The notes: generated by a model not told the origin, from the letters alone. A stretch of 64,000 bases of DNA from Sphingomonas cremea (GCF_021502585.1 NZ_JAKFGM010000001.1:620001-684000); one strand, 5' to 3'; shown: positions 44,739 through 54,897, numbered from the stretch's first letter. A program made the numbers and translations.

Positions 44739-46795
44739 TGCGGCCCGAAATCCTCAATCCGTTATTCGCTGAGGTGGAGGCGTTGAAAGGCGTGGGGCCG
44801 GGTATTACCAAGGCGCTGGCGCGGCTCGATCTCAAAAGGGCGATCGATCTTGTCTATCACCTGCCGACGGGGACGATCGACCGGGTTCGCGCGCCACATG
44901 CCAGTCAGGCGTTACTTGGGCGGATCGTGGTCCTCGATGTCACTCCCGTCGAAGTCCGGGCCGGATCTGGCAAGGCCCCGCTACGCATTTTCGCTCGCGA
45001 CGGCGACGACAACACGTTGACCCTGACTTTCTTCAACAATCCGGCCTGGGCGAAAAGGCAGCTGCCGCTGCACCAGAAGCGCACCGTAATCGGCAAACTC
45101 GACGCTTATGGGCAGGAATGGCAAATCGTCCATCCCGAGGTGATCGACCTCGTTATGGCCAGCGAGGTGGCCCTTCGCGAGCCCGTATATGGCCTTACCG
45201 AAGGCATTTCCAACAAGCGGATGCGTGAGTTGGCGCTGGCCGCGCTGGAGCGGGTGCCGCAGCTCGCCGAATGGATTGAACCATCGCTGCTTGGCCGCGA
45301 GCGCTGGCCGGCCTGGCGCGCTGGGCTTGCGGAAGCACATTCCGATCCAAACTCAACATTGCCTCGCAAGCGGTTGGCCTACGATGAAATATTCGCCAAC
45401 CAGCTAGCCCTGATGCTGCTTCGTCAGGTGGCGCGCCGGAAGCGTGGCGTGCCGCTTCAGGGGGATGGGCGGCTAAGCGGCAAGCTGCAGCTACCCTACC
45501 GCCTGACCAATGCGCAGCAGCGTGTGATTGGCGAGATCCGCGGCGACATGGCGCAGGACAAACCGATGCTGCGGCTGCTGCAGGGCGATGTCGGCTCGGG
45601 CAAGACACTGGTCGCGTTGCTGGCAATGCTGGAAGCGGTCGAGGCCGGCGCCCAGGCGGCGATGCTTGCCCCGACCGAAATCCTTGCCCGCCAGCACCAA
45701 GCGACGCTGCAACGCCAGTGCGAGGCTATCGGCGTCCGCATCGCCATCCTCACCGGCCGCGAAAAGGGGAGGACACGGGAATCGGTGCTGATGGGCCTTG
45801 CCGACGGCTCGATCGATATCCTGATCGGCACCCACGCCATCTTCCAGCAGCATGTCGCCTACAAGAAGCTCGGCCTGATCGTGATCGACGAACAGCACCG
45901 TTTCGGCGTCTCGCAGCGCCTGCTGCTGAGTGAAAAGGCCGAGCATCCGCCGCATCTGCTGGCGATGACTGCCACGCCGATCCCGCGCACCCTAACCCTG
46001 ACCCATTATGGCGAGATGGACGTCAGCCGAATCGACGAGATGCCGCCCGGCCGAACTCCGGTCGAAACGCTTGTGATTAGTGACCAGAAGCTCGGTGACG
46101 TGATCGACGGGCTGGGGCGGCATCTCGCCGCAGGCGGCCAGGCCTATTGGGTCTGCCCGTTGGTCGAGGAGAGCGAGGCGATCGATGCCGCCGCGGCGGA
46201 GGATCGGGCCAGGTTGCTGCGCTGCCGCTTCGGCGAAGATCGCGTCGGCCTGGTCCATGGGCGGATGAAGGGCGCCGACAAGGATGACGTCATGGCGTCA
46301 TTCGCCAATGGCGACCTCGGCGTGCTGGTCGCCACCACGGTGATCGAGGTCGGGGTCGACGTGCCCAATTCCTCGCTAATCATCGTTGAGGGAGCCGAGC
46401 GCTTCGGTCTTGCCCAGTTGCACCAGCTGCGTGGCCGGGTTGGGCGAGGCGCGGCAGCGAGCCGCTGCATCCTGCTCCGCGGTCAGCAACTCAGCGAGAC
46501 GGGTAGGGCACGACTTGCCCTGATGCGGGAAACCAATGACGGCTTCCGCATCGCCGAAGAGGATCTGCGGCTGCGTGGGCCAGGCGAAATCCTTGGAACG
46601 CGTCAGTCGGGCGAGCAGGCGTTCAAGGTCGCTTCGCAGGAAGATGTGGCTGAGCTTGCCCCGGTTGCCCAGGGCGACGCCCGCCTACTGCTAGACCGCG
46701 ACGGTGGCCTCGCCAGCGAGCGCGGCCAGGCGGCCAGGCTGTGCCTCTATCTTTTCGAGCGGGATGCGGCCGTGGGGCTGCTCAGGAGCGGCTAG
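44738..46795 (+). CDS. recG: ATP-dependent DNA helicase RecG
   Basis: The 685-residue branch-migration helicase that reverses stalled forks. It has the N-terminal wedge domain ([25 protein letters not shown]), Walker A GDVGSGKT at 283-290, DEQHRFG from 384, [10 protein letters not shown] and the TRG motif region [12 protein letters not shown]. Length is normal. The TAG stop shares CTAG with the convergent tyrS. Confidence 0.97.
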   Translation: MRPEILNPLFAEVEALKGVGPGITKALARLDLKRAIDLVYHLPTGTIDRVRAPHASQALLGRIVVLDVTPVEVRAGSGKAPLRIFARDGDDNTLTLTFFNNPAWAKRQLPLHQKRTVIGKLDAYGQEWQIVHPEVIDLVMASEVALREPVYGLTEGISNKRMRELALAALERVPQLAEWIEPSLLGRERWPAWRAGLAEAHSDPNSTLPRKRLAYDEIFANQLALMLLRQVARRKRGVPLQGDGRLSGKLQLPYRLTNAQQRVIGEIRGDMAQDKPMLRLLQGDVGSGKTLVALLAMLEAVEAGAQAAMLAPTEILARQHQATLQRQCEAIGVRIAILTGREKGRTRESVLMGLADGSIDILIGTHAIFQQHVAYKKLGLIVIDEQHRFGVSQRLLLSEKAEHPPHLLAMTATPIPRTLTLTHYGEMDVSRIDEMPPGRTPVETLVISDQKLGDVIDGLGRHLAAGGQAYWVCPLVEESEAIDAAAAEDRARLLRCRFGEDRVGLVHGRMKGADKDDVMASFANGDLGVLVATTVIEVGVDVPNSSLIIVEGAERFGLAQLHQLRGRVGRGAAASRCILLRGQQLSETGRARLALMRETNDGFRIAEEDLRLRGPGEILGTRQSGEQAFKVASQEDVAELAPVAQGDARLLLDRDGGLASERGQAARLCLYLFERDAAVGLLRSG

Positions 46796-48018
46796 CGGGT
46801 AAGAAGCCCGTGCTTCTTTTTACCGAGGCTGATCTTCAACGGCTCACTGCCAAGTTCCAAGGTCAACTGCGGATCGCTTACAGTCTCGCCATTAAGCTTG
46901 ACCGCACCTTCGCCTATTTTGCGCCTCGCCTCGCCGTTGGATGCTGCAAACCCGAGGCCAGTCAGCGCGTGGACAATCCCGATGCTGCCTTCCGGCACGT
47001 TCAATGTTGGTAGCTCACCGCCGGCGGCCCCTTCTTCGAACGTGCGCCGCGCCGTTTCGGCCGCGGCTTCGGCAGCCTCGCGTCCGTGCAGCATCGCCGT
47101 CGCCTCGTTGGCCAGCACGATCTTCGCTTCATTGATTGCCTGGCCTTCGAGCTTGGCCAACGCTTCGATCCGCTCAAGCGGCAGGTCGGTGAACAGTTTC
47201 AGGAATTTGACGACATCGGCATCGGCCGTGTTCCGCCAGAATTGCCAATAATCATATGCCGGCAGTTGGTCGGCGTTGAGCCATACCGCCCCGCTGGCGG
47301 TCTTGCCCATCTTCGCGCCGTCGGCGGTAGTAATGAGGGGCGTCGTGACGCCATAAAGTTCGGCTCCATCCATCCGTCGGCCAAGCTCAATGCCGTTGAC
47401 GATATTTCCCCACTGATCCGAACCGCCGAGCTGCAGCCGGCAGCCCAGCCGCAACGACAGCTCGCGAAAGTCGTATGCCTGGAGGATCATGTAGTTGAAT
47501 TCCAGGAAGGTGAGCGGCTGTTCACGCTCGAGCCGCAGCTTGACCGAATCAAAGGTCAGCATGCGGTTGATGGTGAAGTGCGGCCCGACCGTCCGCAGCA
47601 GGTCGATATAGGCTAGCTGGTCGAGCCAGTCGGCATTGTCGACCATTACTGCGTCGGTAGGCCCGTCGCCGAAGCTCAGATAATGTTCGAACACCCGGCG
47701 GATGGAAGCGATATTTGCCTGAATCGCGTCGTGCGTCAGCAGCTGCCGGCTTTCATCCTTGCCCGAAGGGTCGCCGATCTTGGTCGTCCCGCCGCCCATC
47801 AGCACGATCGGCTTGTGACCCGCCTGCTGCATGCGGCGGAGCATCATGATCTGCACCAGGCTGCCGACGTGGAGCGACGGCGCCGTGGCGTCAAATCCGA
47901 TATAGCCGGCAACAATCTCTCGTGATGCCAAAGCGTCGAGCGCCGCTGCATCGGTCGCCTGATGGATATAGCCGCGCTGATCGAGCAGGCGGAGTAGGGA
48001 GGACTTATATTCGCTCAT
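46792..48018 (-). CDS. tyrS: tyrosyl-tRNA synthetase
   Basis: A 408-residue class I aminoacyl-tRNA synthetase. The HIGH-type motif is HVGS at 50-53 and the KMSKS-type loop is KMGKT at 236-240; GGSDQWGN is the tyrosine-binding block. A C-terminal S4 RNA-binding domain includes [19 protein letters not shown]. The start at 48018 ([12 protein letters not shown]) matches the family; the frame stays open to 48471, but that would overlap the DOMON-like gene. Convergent with recG and sharing CTAG at the stops. Confidence 0.97.
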   Translation of the reverse strand: MSEYKSSLLRLLDQRGYIHQATDAAALDALASREIVAGYIGFDATAPSLHVGSLVQIMMLRRMQQAGHKPIVLMGGGTTKIGDPSGKDESRQLLTHDAIQANIASIRRVFEHYLSFGDGPTDAVMVDNADWLDQLAYIDLLRTVGPHFTINRMLTFDSVKLRLEREQPLTFLEFNYMILQAYDFRELSLRLGCRLQLGGSDQWGNIVNGIELGRRMDGAELYGVTTPLITTADGAKMGKTASGAVWLNADQLPAYDYWQFWRNTADADVVKFLKLFTDLPLERIEALAKLEGQAINEAKIVLANEATAMLHGREAAEAAAETARRTFEEGAAGGELPTLNVPEGSIGIVHALTGLGFAASNGEARRKIGEGAVKLNGETVSDPQLTLELGSEPLKISLGKKKHGLLTR

Positions 48019-48084
48019 CGAATGCCCGCTTAGCGGTTGCGGGGCCGGTTGCAAGCGGGCGAGCGGCAGGCAATAGCAGCATTC

Positions 48085-48606
48085 GTGCCCAGCCTGGTTC
48101 GCCATCCCGACACGCCGCCCGGCGCGATAACCTCGATCGATGCGGAACTCGATCGCTTGCCGGGAGGGGCGATCGCGACATTCAAGGTCCGTGGCGAAAT
48201 CGCGAAACTTGTAATCCCTCCTCCCGCTCAGCCGTCGCGAACCGACGGCCTGTGGCGAACGACCTGCTTCGAATTGTTCGTCACGGGCGACGGAACCGCT
48301 TATCGCGAGTTTAATTTCTCGCCGTCGGGCCAATGGGCAGCATATGAATTCGACGGCTATCGAGCCGGAATGCGCAACGCACCAGCTGATATTGAGACAG
48401 AGATATATCAAACAACCAATGAGTTCTCGTTCAGTGCTAAGATCAGTGCTGAATTCCCAAACCCGGCCCAAATAGGTCTCGCCGCAGTGATCGAGGAAAG
48501 CGACGGCGTCGTCCGTTACTGGTCAACATCATTTGCCCCGGGCAAACCCGATTTCCACGCCGCTTCGGTGCGGTCCCTGCTGTTCGATGGAGTGAGTGCG
48601 GAATGA
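48085..48606 (+). CDS. DOMON-like domain protein
   Basis: A protein of about 173 residues of the type annotated as DOMON-like in sphingomonads: a beta-rich fold with [41 protein letters not shown] and a closing HAASV strand. DOMON relatives bind heme or sugars; no ligand can be read here. The start is uncertain: GTG at 48085 gives VPSLVRHPD and avoids the tyrS promoter region, whereas a TTG at 48037 is also open. Its TGA overlaps the next gene's ATG (ATGA). Confidence 0.75.
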   Translation: MPSLVRHPDTPPGAITSIDAELDRLPGGAIATFKVRGEIAKLVIPPPAQPSRTDGLWRTTCFELFVTGDGTAYREFNFSPSGQWAAYEFDGYRAGMRNAPADIETEIYQTTNEFSFSAKISAEFPNPAQIGLAAVIEESDGVVRYWSTSFAPGKPDFHAASVRSLLFDGVSAE

Positions 48607-49802
48607 AGCTTGGCGTCGAACGGTTGCTTTCCGATCCCGAACTGCGGCGTCCGCTTGAGGGAAAGCGGGTGGCACTGGTCGCACATCCCGCATCGGTCAC
48701 CCGCGACCTTACGCACACCCTTGATGCGCTTGCCGCGATTGACGGTATTCGCCTTTCGGCGGCGTTTGGCCCCCAACACGGGCTGCGCGGCGACAAGCAA
48801 GATAATATGATTGAAAGCCCGGATTTCATCGATCCGGTGCATGAAATCCCGGTATTCAGCCTCTACGGCGAGGTTCGGCGTCCCACCGGCCAAATGATGT
48901 CGACGTTCGATGTCGTATTGATCGATCTGCAGGACCTCGGCTGCCGCATCTACACCTTCATCACCACTTTGCTCTACATGCTCGAAGCCGCCGCTGAGCA
49001 TGGCAAAAGCGTCTGGGTGCTTGACCGCCCCAATCCCGCCGGTCGGCCGATCGAAGGCCTGACCCTTAGGCCCGGCTGGGAAAGCTTTGTCGGCGCCGGG
49101 CCATTTCCAATGCGACACGGCCTGACCTTGGGCGAGCTCGGTCGCTGGTTCGTCGACCATTTCAAGCTCGACGTCGATTATCGGGTGATTGAGTTGGAGG
49201 GCTATCGGCCCGACGATGGACCGGGCTTCGGCTGGCCGGCGGAGCGCATCTGGGTCAACCCGTCACCTAACGCACCCAACCTCAACATGGCGCGCTGCTA
49301 TGCCGGGACGGTGATGCTGGAAGGTGCGACGCTGAGCGAGGGCAGGGGAACAACCCGCCCGCTCGAACTGTTCGGAGCACCCGGCATTGAGGCGCGGGCG
49401 ATTATCCAGATCATGTGCGACCTTGCGCCACAATGGCTTGAAGGCTGCGTGCTCCGAGACATCTGGTTCGAGCCGACGTTCCACAAGCATGTCGGCCAGT
49501 TGTGCAACGGCGTGCATATTCATGCTGAGGGGCAGGCCTACGATCATCAGGCATTCAAACCCTGGCGAGTGCAGGCTCTTGCCTTCAAAGCGATCCGGAG
49601 CCTCTTTCCGGAATATGAGCTCTGGCGCGATTTCCCTTATGAATATGCGTTCGGGAAGCTCCCGATCGACGTCATCAACGGTGGCCCTGCACTGCGTGAA
49701 TGGGTCGATGATCCCAGTTCCGAAGCCGGTGACCTCGACGCAATTGCGACACCGGATGAGCGAGCGTGGACAGAGGAGCGCGAGCGGTTCCTGCTTTACT
49801 AG
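48603..49802 (+). CDS. namZ: NamZ-type exo-beta-N-acetylmuramidase (DUF1343)
   Basis: A 399-residue DUF1343 protein with VALVAHPASVTRDLTHTLD, FGPQHGLRGDKQDNM, LIDLQDLGCRIYTF, DRPNPAGR and NPSPNAPNL blocks. The family was shown in Bacillus subtilis to be an exo-acting N-acetylmuramidase that releases MurNAc from glycan ends. It has no signal peptide, so it would act on cytoplasmic muropeptide-derived sugars and could feed MurNAc to AmgK/MurU encoded 27 kb away. It overlaps the DOMON-like gene by ATGA and shares CTAG with the convergent vWA gene. Confidence 0.85.
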   Translation: MKLGVERLLSDPELRRPLEGKRVALVAHPASVTRDLTHTLDALAAIDGIRLSAAFGPQHGLRGDKQDNMIESPDFIDPVHEIPVFSLYGEVRRPTGQMMSTFDVVLIDLQDLGCRIYTFITTLLYMLEAAAEHGKSVWVLDRPNPAGRPIEGLTLRPGWESFVGAGPFPMRHGLTLGELGRWFVDHFKLDVDYRVIELEGYRPDDGPGFGWPAERIWVNPSPNAPNLNMARCYAGTVMLEGATLSEGRGTTRPLELFGAPGIEARAIIQIMCDLAPQWLEGCVLRDIWFEPTFHKHVGQLCNGVHIHAEGQAYDHQAFKPWRVQALAFKAIRSLFPEYELWRDFPYEYAFGKLPIDVINGGPALREWVDDPSSEAGDLDAIATPDERAWTEERERFLLY

Positions 49803-50977
49803 CGTTTCCGGCTCAACTCTCGCATCGCCTCGTCGAGGCCGTCCAAGGTCAGTGAATACATGCGCTCGTCCATCAACCGCTTCAGGATCGCGGTTGAGGC
49901 GCTGTGGCCCCAGTAGGCCTCGGGCGTCGGGTTGATCCAGGCAGCGCTGGGATAAGTATCGGTCAGGCGCTTGAGCCAGACCGCGCCCGCTTCCTCATTG
50001 AAATGCTCGATCGATCCGCCGGCATGGGTGATTTCGTAGGGGCTCATCGCCGCGTCTCCGACGATCACCAGCTTATGGTCGCGGCCGAACTTGTGGATGA
50101 CATCATGGGTCGGGGTCTTCTCGACATGGCGGCGCCGATTGTCCTTCCAAACGCCCTCGTAGATGCAATTGTGGAAGTAATAATGTTCGAGGTGTTTGAA
50201 CTCTGCCCGGCAGGCGGAGAATAATTCTTCCGCCACCTTCACATGGCCGTCCATCGATCCGCCGATGTCGAGGAACAGCAGCAGCTTCACCGCATTGTGC
50301 CGCTCCGGGCGAAGTTTAACGTCGAGCCAGCCGCGCCGTGCGGTTCCGTCGATCGTGCCGTCAAGGTCCAGCTCCTCGGCGGCACCTTCGCGAGCAAAAC
50401 GGCGGAGGCGGCGAAGGGCGACCTTGATGTTGCGGGTGCCAAGTTCCCGTTCGCCATCGAGATCGCGAAACTCTCGTCTCTCCCACACCTTGATCGCTCG
50501 GCCATGTTGCCCTGGCCCGCCGATACGAACGCCTTCAGGATTGTAGCCGCCATGGCCGAAGGGGGACGTGCCGCCAGTTCCAATCCATTTATTGCCGCCC
50601 TGGTGTCGCCCTTGCTGCTCGGCCAACCGGTCTTTGAGCGCCTGCATGATGTCTTCCCAGGAGCCGAGGCTCTTGATCGCTTCCATTTGTTCAGGCGTCA
50701 GATAGGCTTCGGCAACCAGTCGCAGCCACTTCTCGGGAATGTCGGCCTTGATCTCTTCGCCGCCCGCGATCAGTCCCTTGAACACTTCGGCGAACACCCG
50801 GTCGAACCGGTCGAGCTGGCTTTCGTCGTGCACGAAGGTTGCGCGGGCGAGGTAATAAAATTGCTCGGGCTCGGCACCGATCACATCGGCGTCCAAAGCC
50901 TCGAGGAGCAAAAGATGCTCCTTCAAGGAGGCTGGTATACCGCCGCGGCGCAACGCTTCGACAAAGCCGATGAACAT
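49799..50977 (-). CDS. vWA-domain protein (CoxE-like), MoxR partner
   Basis: A 392-residue cytoplasmic protein. The N-terminus (FVEALRRGGIPASLKEHLLLLEAL) is the CoxE-type helical region; a glycine-rich loop (GTGGTSPFGHGGYNPEG) follows; and the vWA metal-binding motif is LFLDIGGSMDGHV near residue 230. Proteins of this kind work with MoxR AAA+ ATPases as chaperones that insert cofactors or metals. The matching MoxR gene lies at 52490-53332 on the same strand, but a chemotaxis receptor gene on the other strand lies between them. Confidence 0.9.
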   Translation of the reverse strand: MFIGFVEALRRGGIPASLKEHLLLLEALDADVIGAEPEQFYYLARATFVHDESQLDRFDRVFAEVFKGLIAGGEEIKADIPEKWLRLVAEAYLTPEQMEAIKSLGSWEDIMQALKDRLAEQQGRHQGGNKWIGTGGTSPFGHGGYNPEGVRIGGPGQHGRAIKVWERREFRDLDGERELGTRNIKVALRRLRRFAREGAAEELDLDGTIDGTARRGWLDVKLRPERHNAVKLLLFLDIGGSMDGHVKVAEELFSACRAEFKHLEHYYFHNCIYEGVWKDNRRRHVEKTPTHDVIHKFGRDHKLVIVGDAAMSPYEITHAGGSIEHFNEEAGAVWLKRLTDTYPSAAWINPTPEAYWGHSASTAILKRLMDERMYSLTLDGLDEAMRELSRKR

Positions 50978-51024
50978 GGCGACGCCTTAGCGCGGAGAAC
51001 GAAGCGATGCCATCGGCCGCGTGG

Positions 51025-51039
51025 TTAACTTCGCTTTAG
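51025..51039 (+). promoter_or_regulatory. possible CtrA-type box upstream of the chemotaxis receptor
   Basis: TTAA-CTTCGCT-TTAG matches the alphaproteobacterial CtrA site TTAA-N7-TTAA with one mismatch, 50 bases before the receptor gene and 48 bases before the divergent vWA start. CtrA controls motility and chemotaxis genes in related bacteria. A seven-of-eight match can arise by chance, so this is tentative. Confidence 0.3.
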
Positions 51040-51088
51040 CACTTGGTGCGTAAGCCATGCCCAGATCGCACTCAAGGAAACGCGTCCA

Positions 51089-52486
51089 ATGGCCACGCTG
51101 GGCATCGAAGAAATCACTGAAAACGCAATTCGGGCAGTCGCACGCGACTGCGGCTCGCTGTCGATCGAGTGCAGCGACGTTGCCGGCTATGTCGAAGGCG
51201 TGGCGGAGCGGATTGGCGAGCATCTGAAGGTGCTGGATACACTTGAGGAAGTGACCACCCGCCTGCTTGCCGATCAGGCCCGCGTTTCGGATTCGACCGA
51301 TGAGGCCCGGCTGCTCTCCGAACAGGCCAAAGCCAAGCTCGAAGCGGGACGCGAGGCCATCGAAGGCACCATCGCGGGCTTCAAGGGGTTGACCGACCTG
51401 GTCGTACAACTCGGCGAGCGGATGGCCGGGTTCGCGTCGGCGATGAACCAGGTGCAGACTGTTTCCTCGACAATCGAGACGATCGCCCGCAAGACCAACA
51501 TGCTGGCGCTGAACGCGACCATCGAAGCTGCTCGCGCCGGCGATGCCGGCCGCAGCTTTGCGGTGGTTGCCGCCGAAGTGAAGAAGCTGGCGCACGATAC
51601 GCGTTTGGCGACCAGCCAGATTGCGTCCACCATCGGCGAACTGACCCGCGAGGCGAGCGCCGTGACGTCGGAGATCAAGACCGGCGTCGAGCGCAGCCGC
51701 GCCGCCCAGTCGGGGTTCGGCCAGATTAGTGACACGGTCAAGGAAGTGACCGAGATCGTATCGATGGTCGACCGCCAGACCGAGGGCATCGCCCATTCTA
51801 CCAGCCTCATCCAGACCAGCGTCGACCGGGTGAAAGCGGGCCTCAGCGATTTCGCCGGCGACGCCCGCGACAATGGGGGCAAGCTGATCAAGGCGCAGAA
51901 GCGCCTCAGCCATCTCGAGATGCTGTCGAACAACATGCTAGATACGCTCGCCAACTCCGGCGCCGAGATCGACGACACGCCAATGATCCTGCTGGCGCAG
52001 GAAGCCATGCGGGCGATCATGACCGCGGTCGAGCAAGGTATCGACCGGGGCGACATCAGCATCGGCGAGGTGATGGACCGCAACTATGTGCTGATCGAAG
52101 GTTCGAACCCGCCTCAATACAACAATGGCTTTTCCGATTTCGCCGACAAGCACGTCCGTCCGTTGCTGGACCGTTTCAAGGCGCGCGATTCGCGGATCAT
52201 CGGTTCGGCCATCACCAACCTGGACGGCTATCTTCCGACCCACCTTTCGGAACGCTGCCACACGCCGGGGCCGGATCCGGTGTGGAACGACGAACATTGC
52301 CGCAACAAGCGCATCTTCATGGACGAGACCACGCGCAAGGCCTGCGAAAGCGACAAGCCGGCGATGCTTGCGACCTACCGGATGGAACTGGGCGATAAAT
52401 ATATCCCGGTAAAGAATGTCTTCGTGGCGTTGTTCTTCAAAGGGCGTCGCTGGGGCAATTTCGAACTGGCTTACCGCGACGAATAG
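51089..52486 (+). CDS. cytoplasmic methyl-accepting chemotaxis protein
   Basis: A 465-residue receptor without transmembrane helices. The signalling hairpin is N-terminal, with tip [23 protein letters not shown] and the flanking coiled coil (about 60-290). A C-terminal domain from about 320 contains [24 protein letters not shown] and DGYLPTH, a sensory-type domain also seen in other alphaproteobacterial receptors. It ends in an unusual cysteine-containing segment ([18 protein letters not shown]) that could bind metal or sense redox. It should signal through CheW/CheA, none of which is in the window. It splits the MoxR/vWA pair. Confidence 0.9.
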   Translation: MATLGIEEITENAIRAVARDCGSLSIECSDVAGYVEGVAERIGEHLKVLDTLEEVTTRLLADQARVSDSTDEARLLSEQAKAKLEAGREAIEGTIAGFKGLTDLVVQLGERMAGFASAMNQVQTVSSTIETIARKTNMLALNATIEAARAGDAGRSFAVVAAEVKKLAHDTRLATSQIASTIGELTREASAVTSEIKTGVERSRAAQSGFGQISDTVKEVTEIVSMVDRQTEGIAHSTSLIQTSVDRVKAGLSDFAGDARDNGGKLIKAQKRLSHLEMLSNNMLDTLANSGAEIDDTPMILLAQEAMRAIMTAVEQGIDRGDISIGEVMDRNYVLIEGSNPPQYNNGFSDFADKHVRPLLDRFKARDSRIIGSAITNLDGYLPTHLSERCHTPGPDPVWNDEHCRNKRIFMDETTRKACESDKPAMLATYRMELGDKYIPVKNVFVALFFKGRRWGNFELAYRDE

Positions 52487-52489
52487 ATT

Positions 52490-53332
52490 TCAGGCCTTTC
52501 GCCGGGCCATGAATGCCAGCCGCTCGAACAGCATCACGTCCTGCTCATTCTTCAGCAGTGCGCCGTGAAGGGGCGGGATCGCCTTGGTCGGATCGCGTTC
52601 CTGCAGCACTTCAAGCGGCATGTCTTCATGCAATAGCAGCTTTAGCCAATCCAGCAGCTCGCTGGTCGACGGCTTCTTCTTGATGCCCGGTACGTCGCGG
52701 ACCTCATAAAATAGGTCGAGCGCACGGCTGACCAGCATCTTCTGGATTCCCGGGAAATGCACCTCGACGATCTCGGTCATCGTGTCGCGGTCCGGGAAGC
52801 GGATGTAGTGGAAGAAACAGCGGCGCAGGAAGGCGTCGGGCAGTTCCTTCTCGTTGTTCGACGTGATGACGACGATCGGGCGGTCGATGGCCTTCACCGT
52901 CTCGTTGGTTTCGTAGACATGGAACTCCATCCGATCGAGCTCTTGAAGCAGGTCGTTCGGAAATTCGATGTCGGCCTTGTCGATCTCGTCGATCAGCAGG
53001 ACGGGAAGCTGGGGCGAGGTGAAGGCGTCCCATAGCTTGCCGCGCTTGATGTAGTTGCGAATGTCATGAACCCGCTCGTCGCCAAGCTGGCCATCGCGGA
53101 GGCGGGCGACCGCGTCATATTCGTAAAGCCCCTGGACGGCGCGGGTGGTCGACTTGATGTGCCATTCGATGAGCGGAGCGCCGAGCGCGGTTGCGATTTC
53201 ATGGGCGAGGACGGTCTTGCCCGTGCCGGGCTCGCCCTTGACCAGGAGCGGGCGCCGCAACTGGACCGCGGCATTGACCGCGACCTTGAGGTCGTCGGTC
53301 GCGACATATTCGGGAGTGCCTTCGAAACGCAT
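52490..53332 (-). CDS. MoxR-family AAA+ ATPase
   Basis: A 280-residue AAA+ ATPase. Walker A is GEPGTGKT at 33-40, Walker B LLIDEIDKAD, sensor 1 VITSNNEKELPDAF, and the arginine-containing RRCFFHYIRFPD block follows. MoxR proteins act with vWA partners in maturation of metal enzymes. The expected partner is the vWA gene at 49799-50977. The stop is three bases from the convergent receptor's stop. Confidence 0.93.
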   Translation of the reverse strand: MRFEGTPEYVATDDLKVAVNAAVQLRRPLLVKGEPGTGKTVLAHEIATALGAPLIEWHIKSTTRAVQGLYEYDAVARLRDGQLGDERVHDIRNYIKRGKLWDAFTSPQLPVLLIDEIDKADIEFPNDLLQELDRMEFHVYETNETVKAIDRPIVVITSNNEKELPDAFLRRCFFHYIRFPDRDTMTEIVEVHFPGIQKMLVSRALDLFYEVRDVPGIKKKPSTSELLDWLKLLLHEDMPLEVLQERDPTKAIPPLHGALLKNEQDVMLFERLAFMARRKA

Positions 53333-53370
53333 TCCTCCGCCCTATGGGCTGGATTCCAACGTTGCAAGCG

Positions 53371-53400
53371 CGCCCTTCGACTAGCCCAGGGCGAACGGGT
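53371..53400 (-). repeat. REP-like intergenic repeat unit
   Basis: CGCCCTTCGACTAGCCCAGG followed by GCGAACGGGT resembles the short dispersed intergenic repeat of sphingomonads and other high-GC bacteria (CCCTTCGAC...CAGGGCGAACGG), with CGCCCT and AGGGCG as stem arms. Only this one copy was noticed in the window. It lies between the MoxR gene start and an unknown gene's stop. Confidence 0.5.
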
Positions 53401-53403
53401 CTT

Positions 53404-54072
53404 TCAGTCGATGCGAGCGGCGGCGCGGGCTTCAAGCAGGTCGAACAGGCCGCGATTCTGCAACAGCAACTGCTCGCCGCCGAAGCCGAGCGCGCGTTCG
53501 CTGGGAAGGCCATCGGTGCCATCGGCGATGACGCGGACGATTGAGTCCTGGTCGGGAAGGCTGAGGACAGGCTTCTGCATGCCCATGCGATCGGCGGCGC
53601 GATCGAGGACTGCGCGGATCGCGTGCCAATCGGCCATCAGGGCCGTCGCCGCACCAAGCGCACAGCCGCGGCGTTCCGACTTGGCCAGGGTTTCGATGGC
53701 ATGGCGCTGGGCGACGAGAGTCGCCTCGGTCTCGGCGGCGCCGGGGGTCGACGGCAGGGGACCGACCGACGCGGTCAGGCGGACGAGGTAAAGCCGTTCG
53801 CGCTCATAGGCGTCCGACGCTTCGCGCAGCCAATCGCGGACCGGGCCGGCAGGGCAATTGTTGAGCGCAAGCTCGATGAGGCCGGGATGACGGCCATAAA
53901 GCGAGCAGAAGAGGTGGACGGCGTCGGCCAGGTCGCGAGCGCTGTTGTGACCGCTCGCGCCGACCAGCGCGAGGCGATAGGGATGGTCAGCTGAACCCTG
54001 GGCGTCGACCCGCGCAAGCTGCGCCTCGGCAGCAGTCATTACCGCCCGGTCGAATGCCTGATTGATCGCCAT
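53404..54072 (-). CDS. hypothetical protein, sphingomonad type
   Basis: A 222-residue, mostly alpha-helical soluble protein without signal peptide or membrane segment. It has VGASGHNSARDLADAVHLFCSLYGRHPG, LIELALNNCPAGPVRDWLREA and a C-terminal GFGGEQLLLQNRGLFDLLEARAA helix. I know of similar unnamed proteins in sphingomonads but recognise no catalytic motif. The cytoplasmic, helical pattern with conserved His and Cys would fit a small binding protein. It lies upstream of the MoxR gene on the same strand, so it could share its promoter. Confidence 0.65.
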   Translation of the reverse strand: MAINQAFDRAVMTAAEAQLARVDAQGSADHPYRLALVGASGHNSARDLADAVHLFCSLYGRHPGLIELALNNCPAGPVRDWLREASDAYERERLYLVRLTASVGPLPSTPGAAETEATLVAQRHAIETLAKSERRGCALGAATALMADWHAIRAVLDRAADRMGMQKPVLSLPDQDSIVRVIADGTDGLPSERALGFGGEQLLLQNRGLFDLLEARAAARID

Positions 54073-54299
54073 CCCGAGTTTCTCCTGTCTTGCGCTTTGG
54101 CTCTGGCGGTGGACCTTAGACCCCGCTTCTAACCCAAGGGCGTAAAGACAGGGTTTAGGAGCGCTTCATCTTTTGGTGAGCGAGATTAATTTTTGGCTCG
54201 AAACGGGACATTTTCGTATCCCGGCCATGCTGGGGGCACGGCCGAGCGGCGAAAACAGGGATGAGAAGGCGGGTCCAGTACCGGGGCACGGGACAAGGG

Positions 54300-54572
54300 T
54301 CAGGCGGCGAGGGCCAATTCGTCCGACTCCGACTGGCCGTTGGCAAGCGATTCGGGAAGGATCTCGTCCGGGGCGAACCAGCGGGAAGCGGCGACGACCA
54401 GGCCAAGCGCGAAATAGCTGCCGATCACCGCGACCGGGGCGAAATAGACCATCACGGCAAGCGCGACCCGAAGCCAGTTGGGATGGAAGCCGAAATCCTG
54501 GCCGATTGCTTCGCACACGCCGAGGATGGTGTCGTTGCGGCCGACGAGGATGTTGGTGTTGGTATTCGGCAT
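54300..54572 (-). CDS. PspC-domain membrane protein
   Basis: A 90-residue protein with LVGRNDTILGVCEAIGQDFGF leading into a hydrophobic region (LRVALAVMVYFAPVAVIGSYFALGLVVAASRWF) that matches the PspC domain. PspC links the phage-shock membrane-stress response to the membrane in enterobacteria, but many alphaproteobacterial PspC-like proteins are stand-alone and of unknown role. The ATG at 54572 has AAAGGGA upstream. No pspA or pspB gene is nearby. A polar Ser/Glu-rich tail follows the membrane part. Confidence 0.82.
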   Translation of the reverse strand: MPNTNTNILVGRNDTILGVCEAIGQDFGFHPNWLRVALAVMVYFAPVAVIGSYFALGLVVAASRWFAPDEILPESLANGQSESDELALAA

Positions 54573-54897
54573 TTTCGGTCCCTTTGGCGTAAGCGTTGAA
54601 TGACTGATGCCAGACATTCAGCAAGAGGCGTGCCAAAGGCCGGTAGCGGCGGATTTCTGCGCTTTTATGATGGGATGATGACCGGCGCGAGACAGGCCTG
54701 ATTGGGGTCGGCCGCCATGGGTTGGGAATTTTCGCTAGGGGATAGTGAGCCGTCACGGAGTCAATCCGTGACGTCGATCGACGCGGCAGAGCCGGTCGTC
54801 GGCCGGCACTCGCCCTCTCTTAGGCACAAGCTCGACTTTGCTTTCGCAAAATCTCCCATGTGCTCGGGGGCTCGTGCGGAAACAGACAAAGCAGACA
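54573..54897. other. intergenic stretch with a hairpin, no gene seen
   Basis: These 325 bases between the PspC gene and the broken gene hold no convincing reading frame on either strand. The PspC promoter must lie in the left part. At 54752-54772 GTCACGGA and TCCGTGAC form a perfect 8-bp inverted repeat around GTCAA, which could be an operator or the 3' end of the broken minus-strand gene. Confidence 0.6.
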
